From assembly GCA_003550305.1 (NCBI GenBank), contig QKYT01000024.1, positions 75,512 through 139,511 on the forward strand: a stretch of 64,000 nucleotides of DNA, given 5' to 3'. This document shows positions 1 to 14,703 of the stretch, piece after piece. Position numbers and translations under genes: made by a program. How positions within the stretch are numbered: the stretch's first letter is position 1; every line of letters begins with the position of its first letter. This DNA comes from Glomus cerebriforme (lineage: Eukaryota; Glomeromycota; Glomeromycetes; Glomerales; Glomeraceae). The notes beneath the pieces were generated by a model. It was not told the DNA's origin, did not search any database, and worked only from the letters and a program-made list of their open reading frames with translations.

Positions 1-345
1 AAATATAAGTTTTATAATAAATTATTTTATTATAATTAAATTTCTTTTTTTTTTTTTATTAAAATATTTTAATTAACTATTTNTTTTTTTTTTTTTTGCA
101 AGTTCAGTTCTAAAAATTTAAAAATAAAAAAGAAATATAAATTTATTTTGTTATAAATTCTATTTTTTTATTTTTTTTTCTTTATTAGAAATATTTTAAT
201 TTAGTTTGCTTTTAGAAATTGGAATCAAAAATATAAGTTTTATAATATTTGTTTCATTATAAACTTTATTTTTTATTTTTTTTTCTTTATATAGAAACAT
301 TTTAATTAAATATATTTTTTTTTATAAATTTTGTTACTTTCTTGA
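1..345. repeat. AT-rich tandem repeat, about three diverged units
   Basis: Three diverged copies of a unit of roughly 110-125 bp. Each begins near the motif AAATATAAGTTTTATAATA and runs into a T-rich stretch, then AAATATTTTAATT. There is one ambiguous base at position 83. No coding potential is seen. The rest up to about 840 is AT-rich with nothing recognisable. Confidence 0.5.
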
Positions 346-840
346 AATTTAAAATTTTTATAATGCATCATATAATACTTAATATTGATGCCTTAAAACA
401 ATAGCTATAAATATGATAAAAAAATGCAGTTTCTATATGAAATAATGATAAAATATATTACATAGTTTATTTATATTTGTTCAGAATGTTAGCGAAGAAC
501 TATTTATTATAATAACTTAATAAAAAATGGTTTATCCTCCATTTTTGTCTCTGTCACAAATATCAATTTTATTTTTTTTTTTTAAAATGTATCATAATTA
601 TATAATACTTTTTTAAAAAATACCTCTGAATATACTAAAAAAGAAGATCATATAATAGTATAACGCTTATGCCAAGGTCACTTAATACTTATATAGATTA
701 CATAATACTTAACACATATAACACTATAATATAAATAATTTGTTATTTTTGATCTTGATATCATAATAAACTTAAACAGTTTTTGTTTCTCTAGTAATAA
801 TAATTTACAATTGTTAAATATATATTTTTTTAGAATTTTG

Positions 841-1645
841 TAATTTATCACCATAGCATTTTATAGTAATTTTGTCACTGTTATAATATATAATGATGAT
901 AAATAGGATTTCATCTTCAAAAAAAATCCTAAGTTCCCAAAATATTTAATAAAAATGAAGAAAGATAAATGTGATGAGACGTGATACTAAACCTAATCAT
1001 CTGATCCTAATCCTAACTCTAATTCTAACTTAACTCTAACCACTGGTTAAAAACTGATCTATCTTACAGATATCTTATAAATATTGGGTACTCAAAATGC
1101 AGAAAATCTGCTATACATCGGGTACCCAATATGTATACTATAGAATTAAAAAAAATACAATTTATTAATTATCTCGCTATCCAGTGATCATAAAAACATA
1201 AAAAGATAAAATATAGCTCATTCAATTCGTCTCACTGAGACGTATCAAATGGTACTAATTTCACATTTCTAGGTGCGATAGATATCGAGATATTGCATTT
1301 TTTGTTTATTTTTTTATGATTTATCAAATATCTTAGCATCTATCATACCTAGAAATGCGAAATTAGTACCATTCAATACGTCTCAGTGAGGCGAATCAAA
1401 TGAACTATATTTCATCTTTTCATGATTACTGAATAGCGAGATAATTAATAAATTGTATTTTTTAATTCTATAGTATACATATTGGATATCCAATGTAAGC
1501 AGATTTTCTGCATTTTAGGTACCCGATATTTATAAAATATCTGTAAAATATCTGTAAGATAAATCAGTTTTTGACCAGTGAACCAAACTTTAATTCCAGC
1601 CAAAATTATTAGCTGCAATAAAATGCTATGGTGATAAAAGATAAT
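841..1645. mobile_element. Foldback (long inverted repeat) element
   Basis: An outer inverted pair, TTTATCACCATAGCATTTTA near 845 and its complement near 1617-1640, encloses a second, much longer inverted repeat. Its arms are about 1036-1290 and 1325-1600 and match closely, with a loop of about 35 nt. The outer ends resemble a CpG-decayed version of the TAATTTATCGCCATGGCG terminus of the MITEs at 22482 and 29572. The internal stretch near 925-960 also matches those MITEs. This is probably a non-autonomous relative carrying a nested palindrome. No protein is encoded; the small ORF over the right arm is incidental. Confidence 0.7.
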
Positions 1646-2967
1646 TTTCATTTTTTTATAATAAATTAATAAAATTTTATGTATTTTTTAACTAAAATTT
1701 GTATTGTTATATGTACTTTTAACATATATGCAGTTTTTAACTAATCTAATATTACTATATATATTTTTAAATTGCTATTATTTTATTGTATATTAGTATA
1801 TATGGGAATCTGCATAGCAAAAGCTAAGGATTATCTGATCATATAATTTTGCAAAATTATAATTGATAATTTTGAAAAAATAAAAAATAGCTTTAATAAT
1901 TTAAAATAAAATTTTGCTAATAATTATTTAAGAGTATTAACTATCTCTCAATATATTTATTTTTATTTATATTATTAAATATGTAAATATATTAGTTTAA
2001 TAAAATTTGTAATAAAAATTTAAATTATTCTATAATTATTTTTTTTACTAATATATTATAAATAAAAAATCATATTTTTTGAAAGTTTAGATTGGGAGTA
2101 ATGTAATAATTAAAAAATCTTAAAATTTATTATTTAACTGAATCCTGACTTTTGCTATGTGAGTTCTCATATCTAAAAATATGTTGTGTAATATATTTAA
2201 TCATATTAGTTAACAAAGGATTTATTATATAACACTTTCTTCTCATAGGAATTTTAATAGAGAGTTTCAGGTTTTTTTTTTACAATTATAGTAGTATATT
2301 AGAAGATTTTGAATATTAATTAAGAAACTAACAATAGTTAAAATATTTCTAATAAGAAATTACTTTTATAAATTTATTATTTTGCATGATAGGTTACATC
2401 TACTTTATACAAGGATGTATTTTTTATTTTATATAGTCATCATATAATCTTTTTATCAATTTTACTAGTATAATAAATAAAAATTAATTCATCAAATAAA
2501 AATAAAATAAAATGTTATATACATTTTATGTAAATCATTGTAAATCATTAACTTATTCTAATATAATCTTTATGAAATTTGAAATTAAATTACTTTTTCT
2601 TAGCTAAACTATCAAAATTTAAGTTAATTACTCATTATTAAGAAAAAATTATATATTTGTAATTTATAATTGTTTATTTAAAAAAATTACAACCTAAAGA
2701 ATTTTTTTAAAAAAAAAATAATTAATAAAAATAAGGTAATCCTAAACATTTGAATAGATAGAAAGTATTTATTCTATTGAACATCATAATATAATAAATA
2801 CTATTAACGTAAAAAAAAATTACCAATTTTCATCCAATTAATTTATACAAATGCTTGCCAAAAATAGGTGACATCTAAAGCTGTATTCAATTATGTAACT
2901 CAAAAAAAATTATTTTTTTTTAAATAAAACTTTTTTCAACTATATAACCTTTTTAAAATACATATGA
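1646..2967. other. AT-rich intergenic DNA, nothing recognised
   Basis: More than 1.3 kb of very AT-rich sequence with no convincing ORF, tRNA-like fold, terminal repeat or gene relic. Confidence 0.5.
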
Positions 2968-3190
2968 TAAGTGTATTTTGGCCCACTCTGCAAGTTTAAT
3001 TAGAACGCTTAATAAGGTTTAGAACACTGTTTTTTATTTATTTGACTTTTTTCATGTTTGCTAAAATTTATTTATCCATTTTTGGATATGATCAGCAAAG
3101 ATCGTTCGTTCATATGTAAAGTCAAAAACACTATTCAAAATCAACTTTTTCGACTTAAGTAATCTTGCAGAGCATGCTAAAATACATNTA
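2968..3190. mobile_element. Short MITE, internally deleted copy of the 34520-35134 element
   Basis: About 223 bp with terminal inverted repeats beginning TAAGTGTATTTTGGCC and a complementary right end, which is interrupted by an N at 3188. The inner sequence, including the complement pair around TCCATTTTTGGATATGATCA, matches the larger element at 34520-35134. It is therefore a deletion derivative of the same family. It has no coding capacity. Confidence 0.7.
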
Positions 3191-4051
3191 TTCTATAGGT
3201 TTCAAGTTCACATTAATCTTAGTTTACAAAATATTTAATATTTAAGTTATTTAAAATCACGTGATCGAACACGGCCCCCAAAAATAGTAAATAACAATTT
3301 ATTGTTTCATAATTCTATTTCGCTAGTTCACTTTAAAAGCACTTCAAAAGAAAATTTTTTTTAATGCATGCCAAGATACAGTATAAAAAAAAGGCTAGTT
3401 CGATTAATTTGGTATAATGGTTTTCTAATTATAACTTTTGTAACTAAAATTTTTTTTAGTTCCTACGGATATTTCTACTATAAAAATTTCATATTTTAAC
3501 CAAACGAACCTTTTATTTAAACTTTTCCCGTTAAAGTTAATTAATTATAATAATAATTAGGTGTTTGAGATTTGTAGTTTATGACTTTTAACTTTGAATA
3601 ATAAAAATAGTAAGAACTAAGGAGGTATGTTTGTAACAATAGTTCAGTTGGTGTTATGTTGTTATATTAGTATTTTGTTTGTTTTTATGCACATTCCTTC
3701 TACATGTTTTTTCTATCGATGTTTATTTTTTTTTTAATAAACTCTTGCTTATTTGATAAATAAGAATCTAATATATTTTTTTTCCTCAATATTAATTTAT
3801 TTATTTTTCATATATTACTATTGTACAAACGTATTTTTTTCCCGAATCTATTTTGAACATTTGTTTTCGAATGTTAGGAAAGAGAGAGGGAGGATTTAAT
3901 TTATTGTAGAGTTTGTAAAATATTAGAAACACCCCCAGTTTAACGAAAAAAAAATCCCACAAAATATTTGATGAGAAAAATTTTAAACTTCTAACGAATT
4001 AGAAAATAAAAAAAAAAAAAAATTCGAAAATTATCATTAGATAATTAGATC
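3191..4051. other. Upstream flank of the PA-TM-RING gene
   Basis: AT-rich flank. It has a CACGTG at 3258-3263 next to a short GC-richer patch and T- and A-rich runs close to the start codon at 4052. No clear TATA box or other element can be assigned. Confidence 0.3.
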
Positions 4052-6114
4052 ATGATGCTGAAATATTATAATAGCAAAAATCAAAGAAGAAATAATGATA
4101 ATAATATTTCTTTTGCCTTTTTCTTATCATTATTACTATTATTATTAAATTCACCGATAACTTCTGCAGGAATTGGATCTGTATCGGGTCCAAGTATTCA
4201 ATTAGATGTTGTAGAATATGTTATAGGTGTAGAAAAACGCGCCAAACTTGCTGACGGCACTCCTATACAAGAGTATGATCGAGTAGATTTATTAGACAAT
4301 AGTGTAATCCCATCAAAAGACGGAACTCAGGTAAATATTAAAAAATCAATAAATTTATCAATTTATCAGAGTACTTTTTTTTAAAAAAATATATTTGCTT
4401 TTTCTATTTCATAATATTAGGGAATTTTATTTGAGTTATTCCAAAATTGTGATGATGTCTTAAATATAACAATGATACCGAATGATGTAGTCAAAGAAAT
4501 TCCTTCAAGAATGGCATTAATTACAAATCCATATTGTCCATTAATATCACTTAGTTCAGCACTTCAACAAAAAGTCACAGGAGCTATCATTATTGCAAAT
4601 ACATCAGTTGTATCAGATCAGCCTTCACCACCAAAAATTCCCCCAAATACATATAATTTTCCAATATACTATGTAATTAACGCTGCCCATGGTCAAGAAA
4701 TAAAAAATTTTTTAATGAATAACATTTATTTAAAAAACTTTACAGATCAAAATGGAAATAGAGAATTATTAAAATATCGTGTTAGAGCTCTTCTATTACC
4801 CCAAGCTTCTTTCTTTCCTGGAGTTTGGGAATTCACCTTGATTATCGTCGTTGTTTTATTAGCAGTATCATTTATAACGTCCGGTAAGAATTCTACTTAT
4901 GCATTTGTAATTTTTTTTATCACAGTATTAAAAGAAATTTTCTTTTTTTCGTTATCAACAGTTGCTATGCATTGTCATCTTTATCGACTACGTCGTCAAA
5001 GAGGAAGAGAAAATAACGCAAGTCCGCCTTTCGCTTACCAAATGAAAATAACAATAGATGATGATATATTGTCAACATTTCCGATTAGAGTTTATAAAGC
5101 ATCTACAACTACAAATAATGAAGTTGTAGAAACTCAACCAATCGAGGAGAATAAGAATGCACAAAACCAGAATGATATTACGAAAAACGAAAATAGTGAA
5201 GCAAATCTGCTTACATCTGAATCTGATAACAAAGAAAAAGCTGTCATAAATGACAAAATTGATCAGAAGGGCATTATAGCAATTAATATACCATCATTAA
5301 ATAATGCGTCGGTTGATGCACCACCACCTTCTATTTCTTCAGTTCTTAATCGTAAAGTATCAATTAAATCAGATCCAACCGCTTTAAGTCGTCATGTGTC
5401 AATAAAATCTCAACGTGTTGATCTTAGTCGTCATGTGTCTGTTCGTTCAGCTCGTTCAACAAAGTCTACACGGTCGGAAAATGCCATATCAGCAGCAACA
5501 GCTCTTTGCGAAGGATCTGGTGTAAGTATGGATGATTATGAATCACAAATGCATTATAGTACAATGTGTGCTATATGTCTGGATGAATTCGAAGATGGCG
5601 ATCAACTTCGACCTTTACCTTGTGGACATGAATTTCATTCTGAGTGTATTGGTAATTTATTGTTTTAAGAAAGCTAGTTCGTATTTTAATGAATAAATTC
5701 TAACTTTGTTAAATTTCAGATCCATGGCTTACACAAAAATCATCACTTTGTCCACTATGTAAGTTTGATTGTATACCAGAAGGAAGTAAACAACAATATG
5801 AACCAGCTGAGACAGCTTCAATAAATTCAACATCTGAAAATAATAGAAATTTCATAGTCGCAGCACTTTTAGCTTGGTGGCCTATTGCATTTATTCGTAC
5901 GAGATGGAGAAATTATCGAAGATCAAGTTCTAATGCAGTTGCTGATGATCTTAATCATCAACCATTTACACCACCACAAATTTCAGAACCTGAAATAGCT
6001 AGAACGGCATCGTCATCTAGAATTGAGATAGTTACTCCCGAAATAAATAGATATAATAATGAAGTTAGAGAACTTTCTATGCAATCTGGCTTAACTGGTT
6101 TAACTATGAGATAA
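4052..6114 (+). CDS. PA-TM-RING E3 ubiquitin ligase
   Basis: Membrane RING-H2 ubiquitin ligase of the RNF13/GRAIL type, expected in endosomal or secretory membranes. Exons 4052-4330, 4421-4883, 4962-5651 and 5720-6114 give 608 aa. Domains in order: a hydrophobic signal segment (residues about 20-40); a PA-like lumenal domain (about 45-220) including [11 protein letters not shown]; a TM segment followed by the family-typical [15 protein letters not shown]; a disordered Ser-rich linker; a C3H2C3 RING at about 450-492 ([22 protein letters not shown]); and a hydrophobic patch near 530 ([15 protein letters not shown]). Intron 2 (4884-4961, 78 nt) has no stop and is a multiple of three, so it can be misread as coding. 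Removing it restores the family's TM-to-MHCHLYR junction. The linker has three R-x-V-S repeats. Confidence 0.88.
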
Positions 6115-7980
6115 TTATGAAATATTTATTTATTTTGGAAACTTGGTTTTGTAAATTTTGTAAAAAGGGTGAATCATTAGTAAGAAACTTTGTTAAAAAC
6201 TGTACTTTATTTATCTATATAATACAGAAAAAAAAAAAATAATCAAATATTTATTTAAAAAATCTTTAATAAAAATCATTTTATAATATAGAAGAAGCAG
6301 TGTTAGTTAATCATATATTCGCTGAAGCACATTATTTAGAAAGTCATAATGATCAGGTTACGGGTTCGGATTTGTAATAGATTCTTAAATTGAGTATATA
6401 ACAATAATTTAAAGTATTTGTTTTTATATACTGTATCTATCAATTACGAATCCAAATCTTTCTTTTATAATTGATGTGTAGTTAATTCCTTAGTAGTTTG
6501 TAGACAATCCTGAGGGTAAACCATTCTTTTTTTTTAGATTATATTAATATATCACATGATCAACATGATCAAGAATTCATAACTGTAGTTATGAAAAGAT
6601 ATCATGTCAAATAATCTGATGTAATAATGAAAAATATAGCAGCCCTGAGTCTGAGTCAGATCATTGAACATTTTAATGATTTTATATTAATAAAAAAAAT
6701 TGGTGAAATTCAAACTTCAGATGACTTGATTGGCTTCATCGCTTTATACTCTTTTTTGGTACGATATACTTTAAAACGTCTATTGCTAGAATTCGTGTAA
6801 CTAATATTGTTATATTAGTCATAATACCCCTAAAAAAAAGGATTTTTTTTTTTTGACATGGACGTATTACAAGTGGAAATGAGAACACGTTGTAACGTCG
6901 TAACCTTGTGTGAGTGTGACATCCAGTTTTAATCGTGATAAAATTTCTTTGTTTAAATTCTTTGTTCTGCGGTTGATTACCAAATAAAGTTTAAAAAAAT
7001 TGGACAAAAAAGATAATTTGGTAACAGATAATGGAAAAAATGCTTTAGGTAAAAAAAATACATATATATATATTTATTTAAAGTATTTACATATGAGATA
7101 AAAAAAAAAAAAAAGAAAATAATGGGTGAAATTTAATAATAAAAACGAGGCATAAACCAAATCTTGGCAATGCCAAATCTTAAATTTCGTAAACCAGTTT
7201 AATCTTGTATAAATTTCCGGTTTATGGCCACTATAGACGTTTAGTTAGACGTTCCTCATGCTTTTTTTATTCCGAAAAAACAAAAAAAAATGGTATTTAG
7301 TACATTTGGAGATGGTCCAAATGTGGGGTGTTTTTTTTTTACATGCATAAATATATCAAACAATTGCGCGGGCTATTTAAACCTGTTTTTAACTGGCTAG
7401 GGTTAAAGCAAATCGCTAATTATATACACAGTAGATAGATTGCTGTAAAAAAAAAAAAAAAAAAAACTAAATATATGATTTAAAAGTACGTACGACGTAT
7501 ACATATTCAGATATACATCACGTGATTACACTTCGGATTAATCGGAGAATCGTAATATAAAATAAAATTTTATTGATAATCTATGCAATTTATCTTTATT
7601 ACGCGAAAGCGATAGAACTTATTTCACAAACAGCAACAAATTACAAGATTTATAAAATTTATTTAATTGTCGATATGACCAGTTATTTTCCTATAAAATT
7701 TGTTTCGAATTTAATTTTTATTATTTAGGAATATAAAAAAAACCAAATGATTTTACAAGTTAAACGATTTAATATAAGTTGTGAAAGTCTTTATAGATTC
7801 TATACATAAAATTCGCGTGTAATCATCCCAAATTGGGTTTCGACGTCTCGAACCGAACCTTCATAAACTGGATGAATTAGATTTACATAATCTTCATTTC
7901 CTTCGTCCTTCCCTTTATCCTCCTTTCACTTTACTCATTTTACGATACTAACATTTCTTATGTATAAACCTTCTATCAAA
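6115..7980. other. Intergenic region between the RING ligase and CDK genes
   Basis: About 1.9 kb without a gene. It contains A/T runs, a CACGTG at 7519-7524 and a short GC-richer patch around 6850-6920. The stretch just before 7981 should include the CDK promoter and 5' UTR, but no box can be assigned with confidence. Confidence 0.35.
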
Positions 7981-9504
<1,524 letters not shown>

Positions 9505-10517
9505 AGAAACGAAAACTATTTCGGATTTTGTAGATAAACAGGACAATCATTTTTTTCATTTTTTTTTTTTGTAAATAATACATAGTTTGTCAAATATAAA
9601 AACACTAATTACATAATAGGAGAAACTGAAGCTAAAAACATTCAGTTTATAGGTAAGTAATGAATATAATAATGGTTGATTAATATAATGAAATAATAAT
9701 AGACTAGATGAAGACTAGATGAATCATTAAAAATCAATAAACTTGTAAAATTTAAGAATGAAAACCCGTGTTGTTTTCGCGTTTTTTTATACAATTGTAG
9801 CAAAAAAAATAAAGTATTTGTAATCGTGACTTATTTGTTTTGAAATCTTAATTTAATTAAGACGGTGTAACATTTTCCGATTCGCCGCAAGGGTGACTTC
9901 AAATTTTAACAAATTTAAAATTCCTTTTATAGTGCTGATCATAAGATAATAGCGTAAATAGAGTACGTCTTCTACTAATATTTCAATATACTCTAGTTCT
10001 AAAATTCTAGTGCTAAAAAAATATCGAACTACATATAAATGGTTGCGAAAATTGTGACAATACAATTCAAAAACTTTTGACTTTAAGGATAACACATATT
10101 CTCTAATATGTAAAATATTTAGTAGAATTTTCAAATATCATATCAATTCATACCATCGAAATTCCTTAATAACGTGTTGATATATCATATAAATTGATAA
10201 CTTGATGGAATTCATTTATTTACAAATATTTATTTATTTTTCAAAAAAAAAATTAATACCCAAAATTACTATTTGTGCATAATCAATTTTAACGGGGATT
10301 ATTTATACATCCCCAAGGTTCTCTGTAGACGAGCTAAATTCGACAGATAAATTTTATACATGAAAAAAAAATATTTATATATAAATAGGCAAGGTGCTTT
10401 ACAATTAGATAGACTCATTTTGATCCGAACGGGTTTTAATCCGGATTGCCCAACGGTTCCGATGACTGTTTTTCCGTGATCGAAAATGTTCCCTGATAAC
10501 TTTATAATTGAAGAATA
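9505..10517. other. Convergent 3' intergenic region
   Basis: About 1 kb between the stop codons of the CDK (+) and trehalose (-) genes. It is AT-rich and should hold both polyadenylation regions. The ORF at 9853-10134 on the minus strand has no family resemblance and is likely spurious. Confidence 0.4.
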
Positions 10518-13465
10518 TTATAGTTCTCTAGCTAATCTTTCTAATAAATTTTGAACATTACCAACATTATCAAGGCAATATTTTGCTTCAGTTTGTTTTT
10601 TACCAACTGTACAAGTAATACTATCAGGTGAAATTTCTTTTAATAAAGAAAACACTGGTTCATCAGTTTTACCATCTCCAATACAAAGGATAAAATCTAC
10701 TTCATCTTGTGGTTGGTGTAAATCTTTAAGAATAGCTCGTACTGCTGTCGACTTATCAACTGCGGATGGTCGAATTTCCAAAGTTTTATTACCAAGTACA
10801 ATCTATATAATAAATAAATTAACAAACATTAAATTAAAATATTAAAATATTTTAAATGAAAACATTGAAATAGTACATACCGATAATGCCATATGACTTA
10901 AAAGTTTTTCTAAATTAACTTGTAGTTCAGTTGCCTGCCATGAACCAAATTCTGGATCAGCACTACGATAATGCCATGTTACATTAATTTCCTTAGTTTC
11001 AATAAAAGATCCAGGTGTTCTCTCCTTATAATGTTCAAACAGCGGAAGAATAGTTTCTTTCCACGCGGGATCAACTTGTTCCACAAGTCTATACCATCCA
11101 TTACTTTCAGCTTTAATTGTTCTTCCTTCAGCTAAACAATTTGCGACTGGATCAACTTCTCCTTTTAACCATTCAGGATGTTTATAAAAGCATCCATGTT
11201 CAGCAGATAAACCAATACCCGTTGAATTAAACCATTGATCAAGATGATTCCTTCCACGTCCAGATAATATATAAACACATGTATTAGGTTTAGACTGAAG
11301 AGCTTTAATAGTTGAAAGAACATTATTGGATGGACCTGCAAATTCAGGTAACTTGTGATCAGCTGTTAAAGTACCATCGTAATCCAATAAAATTACCCTC
11401 TTTTTTTTGGAATTCTTTGCAGCTTCTTCCACTACAGGATTGAATTTCAAAACTGGAAGTTGCATATGATGAGCATATGCTTCGCTAACACGCTATAAAA
11501 TCATAAATAAGGTTAGAAAAAATATATAACAAGACAATGATAAAACGTCAGAGTATTCTAATAATAAATAATCACCCTTAATTCATTAACAAAGCTTGAA
11601 CCCCAATAAGCCGCGGTATACTTAGTAACGTACCGGAATAATTTATCATGATTTGATTTACGTAGATCTTCGGGCATCGTAACAGCCTCATAAATAGCAT
11701 TGGCGAGTTCTTCCGTGTTCCATGGATTAACGATGATAGAACCTTTAATCAAAAATTATTAATTCCATAGCTAGTGTAGGTTGTTATAAAAAAAAAATGC
11801 AAAAAAGTAATAGATACCATTTAACGACTGAGCAGCACCAGCAAATTCACTAAGAATTAATACTCCATGGTTTTTTTGTTGACATGATACGTATTCATAT
11901 GACACAAGATTCATACCATCTCTGGTGGATGAAACTAAGCATGCATCTGATACTGCATACAAAGCCACTAGTTCTTCGAATGAAACAGATTTGTGCATAA
12001 AATGAATTGGCATAAATTCGACAGTTCCAAATTTGCCATTGATTCTTCCAACAAGTTCATTGACAACAGCACGTAAATTCTGATATTCTTCTACGTCTTG
12101 TCTAGAAGGTACAGCTACTTGAACAAGCACAACTTTACCAATCCATTCGGGATGTTGACTTAAGAATACTTCAAGTGCATGAAACTTTTGTGGAACACCT
12201 TTAATATAATCAAGTCGATCTACACCAACAATAAGTTTAACATCCTTGAATTTTGACTCCAAAGCATTGATTCTTTCTTGAACCTTTTGTTGTTTTAAAC
12301 CCTAAGTTTTAAAAATAATGATCAAACATTAAAATTATGCAATTGAAATATACAATCAATATGATCATTTATGCTTACTTCAGTAAATTTTTCAGGGTCG
12401 ATACCGATAGGAAATGTACCAACATGCACATGTCGACCTTCATAATCTATACTATTTGGCATGGTAGACAAACCTAAAATACGTGTACACGAGGACAAGA
12501 AATGACGGGCATAATCATATGTATGAAAACCGATAAGGTCAGAATTCAATACTCCGTTAAGTACTTCTTTACGTACAGGCAAAATTCTATTTTGCCAAAG
12601 TGAATTCAATGTAGAAACAATTCAAGTCCACGTATAATAATGAGATTAGATGGAAAGGTTCTATATATATATTTTTTTATTTTTATTAATGTTTATAAAG
12701 AATAAAACTTGCCGATATATTTCGCTGCTTGGAAATGGTGTATGTAAAAAGAATCCAATTTTTACATTGGATTCATTATCGCCCATTCGTTCTCTTAACA
12801 TGCTAGGCAATAACATTAAATGATAATCTTGTACCCAAACTAAATCACCATCTTGTACAATGTCATTAATAGCATCAGCAAAAAGTCCGTTGACTTTTTG
12901 ATAAGCTTCCCAATCTTCTTGATCAAATGAAATTTCGCCAGGGTGATAATGAAACAATGGCCATAAGATAGAATTAGAAAATCCATTATAGTGTCGATCT
13001 GCCAAGTCTTCATCAACGAAAACTGGTAGACAAAAATGTTCTTCCAATTTAGAAGTAACAATTGATCTTTCTTCTTCTGGCACATTGATACCTAATAAAA
13101 TTTATATTCATTGATATTTGTAAGACATATAAAATTTGGAATTGATACATAATAAAATAAATCGGAATAAGTTATAAAGGCGACACGAGATCAACCTATA
13201 AGCATTCCATTATATTTTATTTATATCTTTAAAGAAATTTTTATTCTAAATAAGTTAACTAACCAGGCCAACCAATCCAGGTAAATGTCATCATCTTCTT
13301 CAATCCACTTAGAGCGGTAACCAACCCACCAGAAGACATTTTAAAGGAATAGTCCTTATCTGTCTTCGTAATGGTAATTGGCAAACGATTTGAGACGACT
13401 AATAGTCTAACCTTGCTGTCTTCGATAGGCATAGCGGGTGATGCGCCGTTAACAGATTGTGTCAT
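10518..13465 (-). CDS. TPS1: Trehalose-6-phosphate synthase with C-terminal phosphatase domain
   Basis: Makes trehalose 6-phosphate from UDP-glucose and glucose 6-phosphate (GT20 domain, residues about 15-480). A HAD phosphatase-type domain is fused C-terminally (about 505-778). Exons, 5' to 3': 13465-13264, 13091-12713, 12586-12379, 12301-11818, 11742-11576, 11492-10881, 10802-10518, giving 778 aa. The GT20 part is close to fungal Tps1: VVSNRLPITI, SSGGLVTAL, NGFSNSILWPLFHYHPGEI, WVQDYHLMLLP, HTPFPSSEIYR, GVDRLDYIKGVPQK and NLVSYEYV. The HAD part has DYDGTLT (Asp517/Asp519), SGRGR, and GDGKTDE at 726-732, where the family normally has GDD. Intron 2 appears to be GC-AG (GCAAGT donor); a GT donor there breaks the frame. 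Yeasts keep active Tps1 separate from the phosphatase Tps2. Whether this phosphatase half is active is open. Confidence 0.88.
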
Positions 13466-14703
13466 TTGATTTTTATTTGTTGGAAAATTTGATTCGAAAA
13501 TATATAAAAAAAAAGAGAGGAGGGAAATCTTTAATCATATATATAAGGATCTTATATATGCACCGTGTCGATCATATCATAATTTCTTAGCTCCAAATAG
13601 ACATTTCTGACGGAATCGTTACGTACTTAATTCGTTAAAAGAAATTTAGGTTTGACTTTATTTAGTATAGTGCAATAAAATGAATACTTATATCGCGATG
13701 ATTCTTTTCAAGTCGGAGATAAGTCGTAATAATTCAACATTTTTTTTTATAATTCATTATTTTTAAATTAATATTTCATGATAGAAAAAGAATAAAAAAA
13801 TTTGTTTAATTCACTTTTTTTTAAAACCAGTAAATAATAAAAAGAAAGATGGGCGTGATAAAAATTGTACTACAAAGATGAAAATCGTTTCTTATGATAA
13901 TAAAATTCTGCCATAAAGTTTATAATTCTTTTTTTTCCTTGAGTTTGAATTTTATATCCTGAATAAAAAAAACAATTATTTCTTTAAAAATCTTGGTGAC
14001 CTGACAATCAATATTAGAAATGAAACAAAGGCATAAATTTTGCAATATCACAATTCATTAATATCTTAAAAATTAATAATGTATATAAATAATAAGGTTT
14101 ACCAATAATGGATGCTTGTCTTGTGATTAATCAATTCATCGTGAAAGATTAAATACTATTGATGTAATTATTTAAATCAAGAATAGTATGATAACCGTGA
14201 CTAATTTCACTTTATTTTACATCGTAAACAAGTGGGAAAAGCAGGTGGAAAAATGAACGACCTTTTTTTCCGTAATAGATATCCGGACGATTATCACTGG
14301 TGTAACTCCCACAGTTACATGATTTTTCACGGGGCGTGATACCAGTGATGTTTACTGTATCCTGATGTAAGGAGGTATAATAATATAATTTCTCAAATAA
14401 CCAAACACAAAAATTTAAGAAATTCTTGTTCATTGAACCGCGTCTATACATTTCAGTAAGTATCTCTATTAATTCTTTTTATTGTCGACTTCTTGATAAA
14501 CAATCGATAATAAATTTGACCTACCGCAAAAGTTAACTTTCTTGACACGAAGATAAATTTGCAAATAATGCTGAATAGAAGAATGAAAAAATTTTTTTTT
14601 TTTTACGCGACCAAACTAAAAAAAAATATCATTACTGCGCGTTAATTATAAAAATGCGTATGTAGTACTATCTGTGGATCTTTTTTTTATACAACTTAGC
14701 GTA
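13466..14703. promoter_or_regulatory. Divergent promoter region, TPS1 (-) and RPC4 (+)
   Basis: About 1.24 kb separates the two start codons. A TATATAAG-containing symmetric stretch lies at about 13541-13560, some 80 bp upstream of the trehalose start codon, and is a plausible TATA box. I looked for the stress element AGGGG/CCCCT near it and did not see a convincing copy. The ORF at 14212-14451 (-) shows no family features. Confidence 0.35.

Noticed and set aside
12290..12310. A one-base frameshift at intron 3 of the trehalose synthase gene
   Set aside because: My first reading of the C run looked one base off, but positions of neighbouring codons fit a normal GT-AG intron giving FTE-GLK, as in the family.
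12840..13085. 81-residue minus-strand ORF
   Set aside because: Alternate frame of exon 2 of the trehalose synthase gene.
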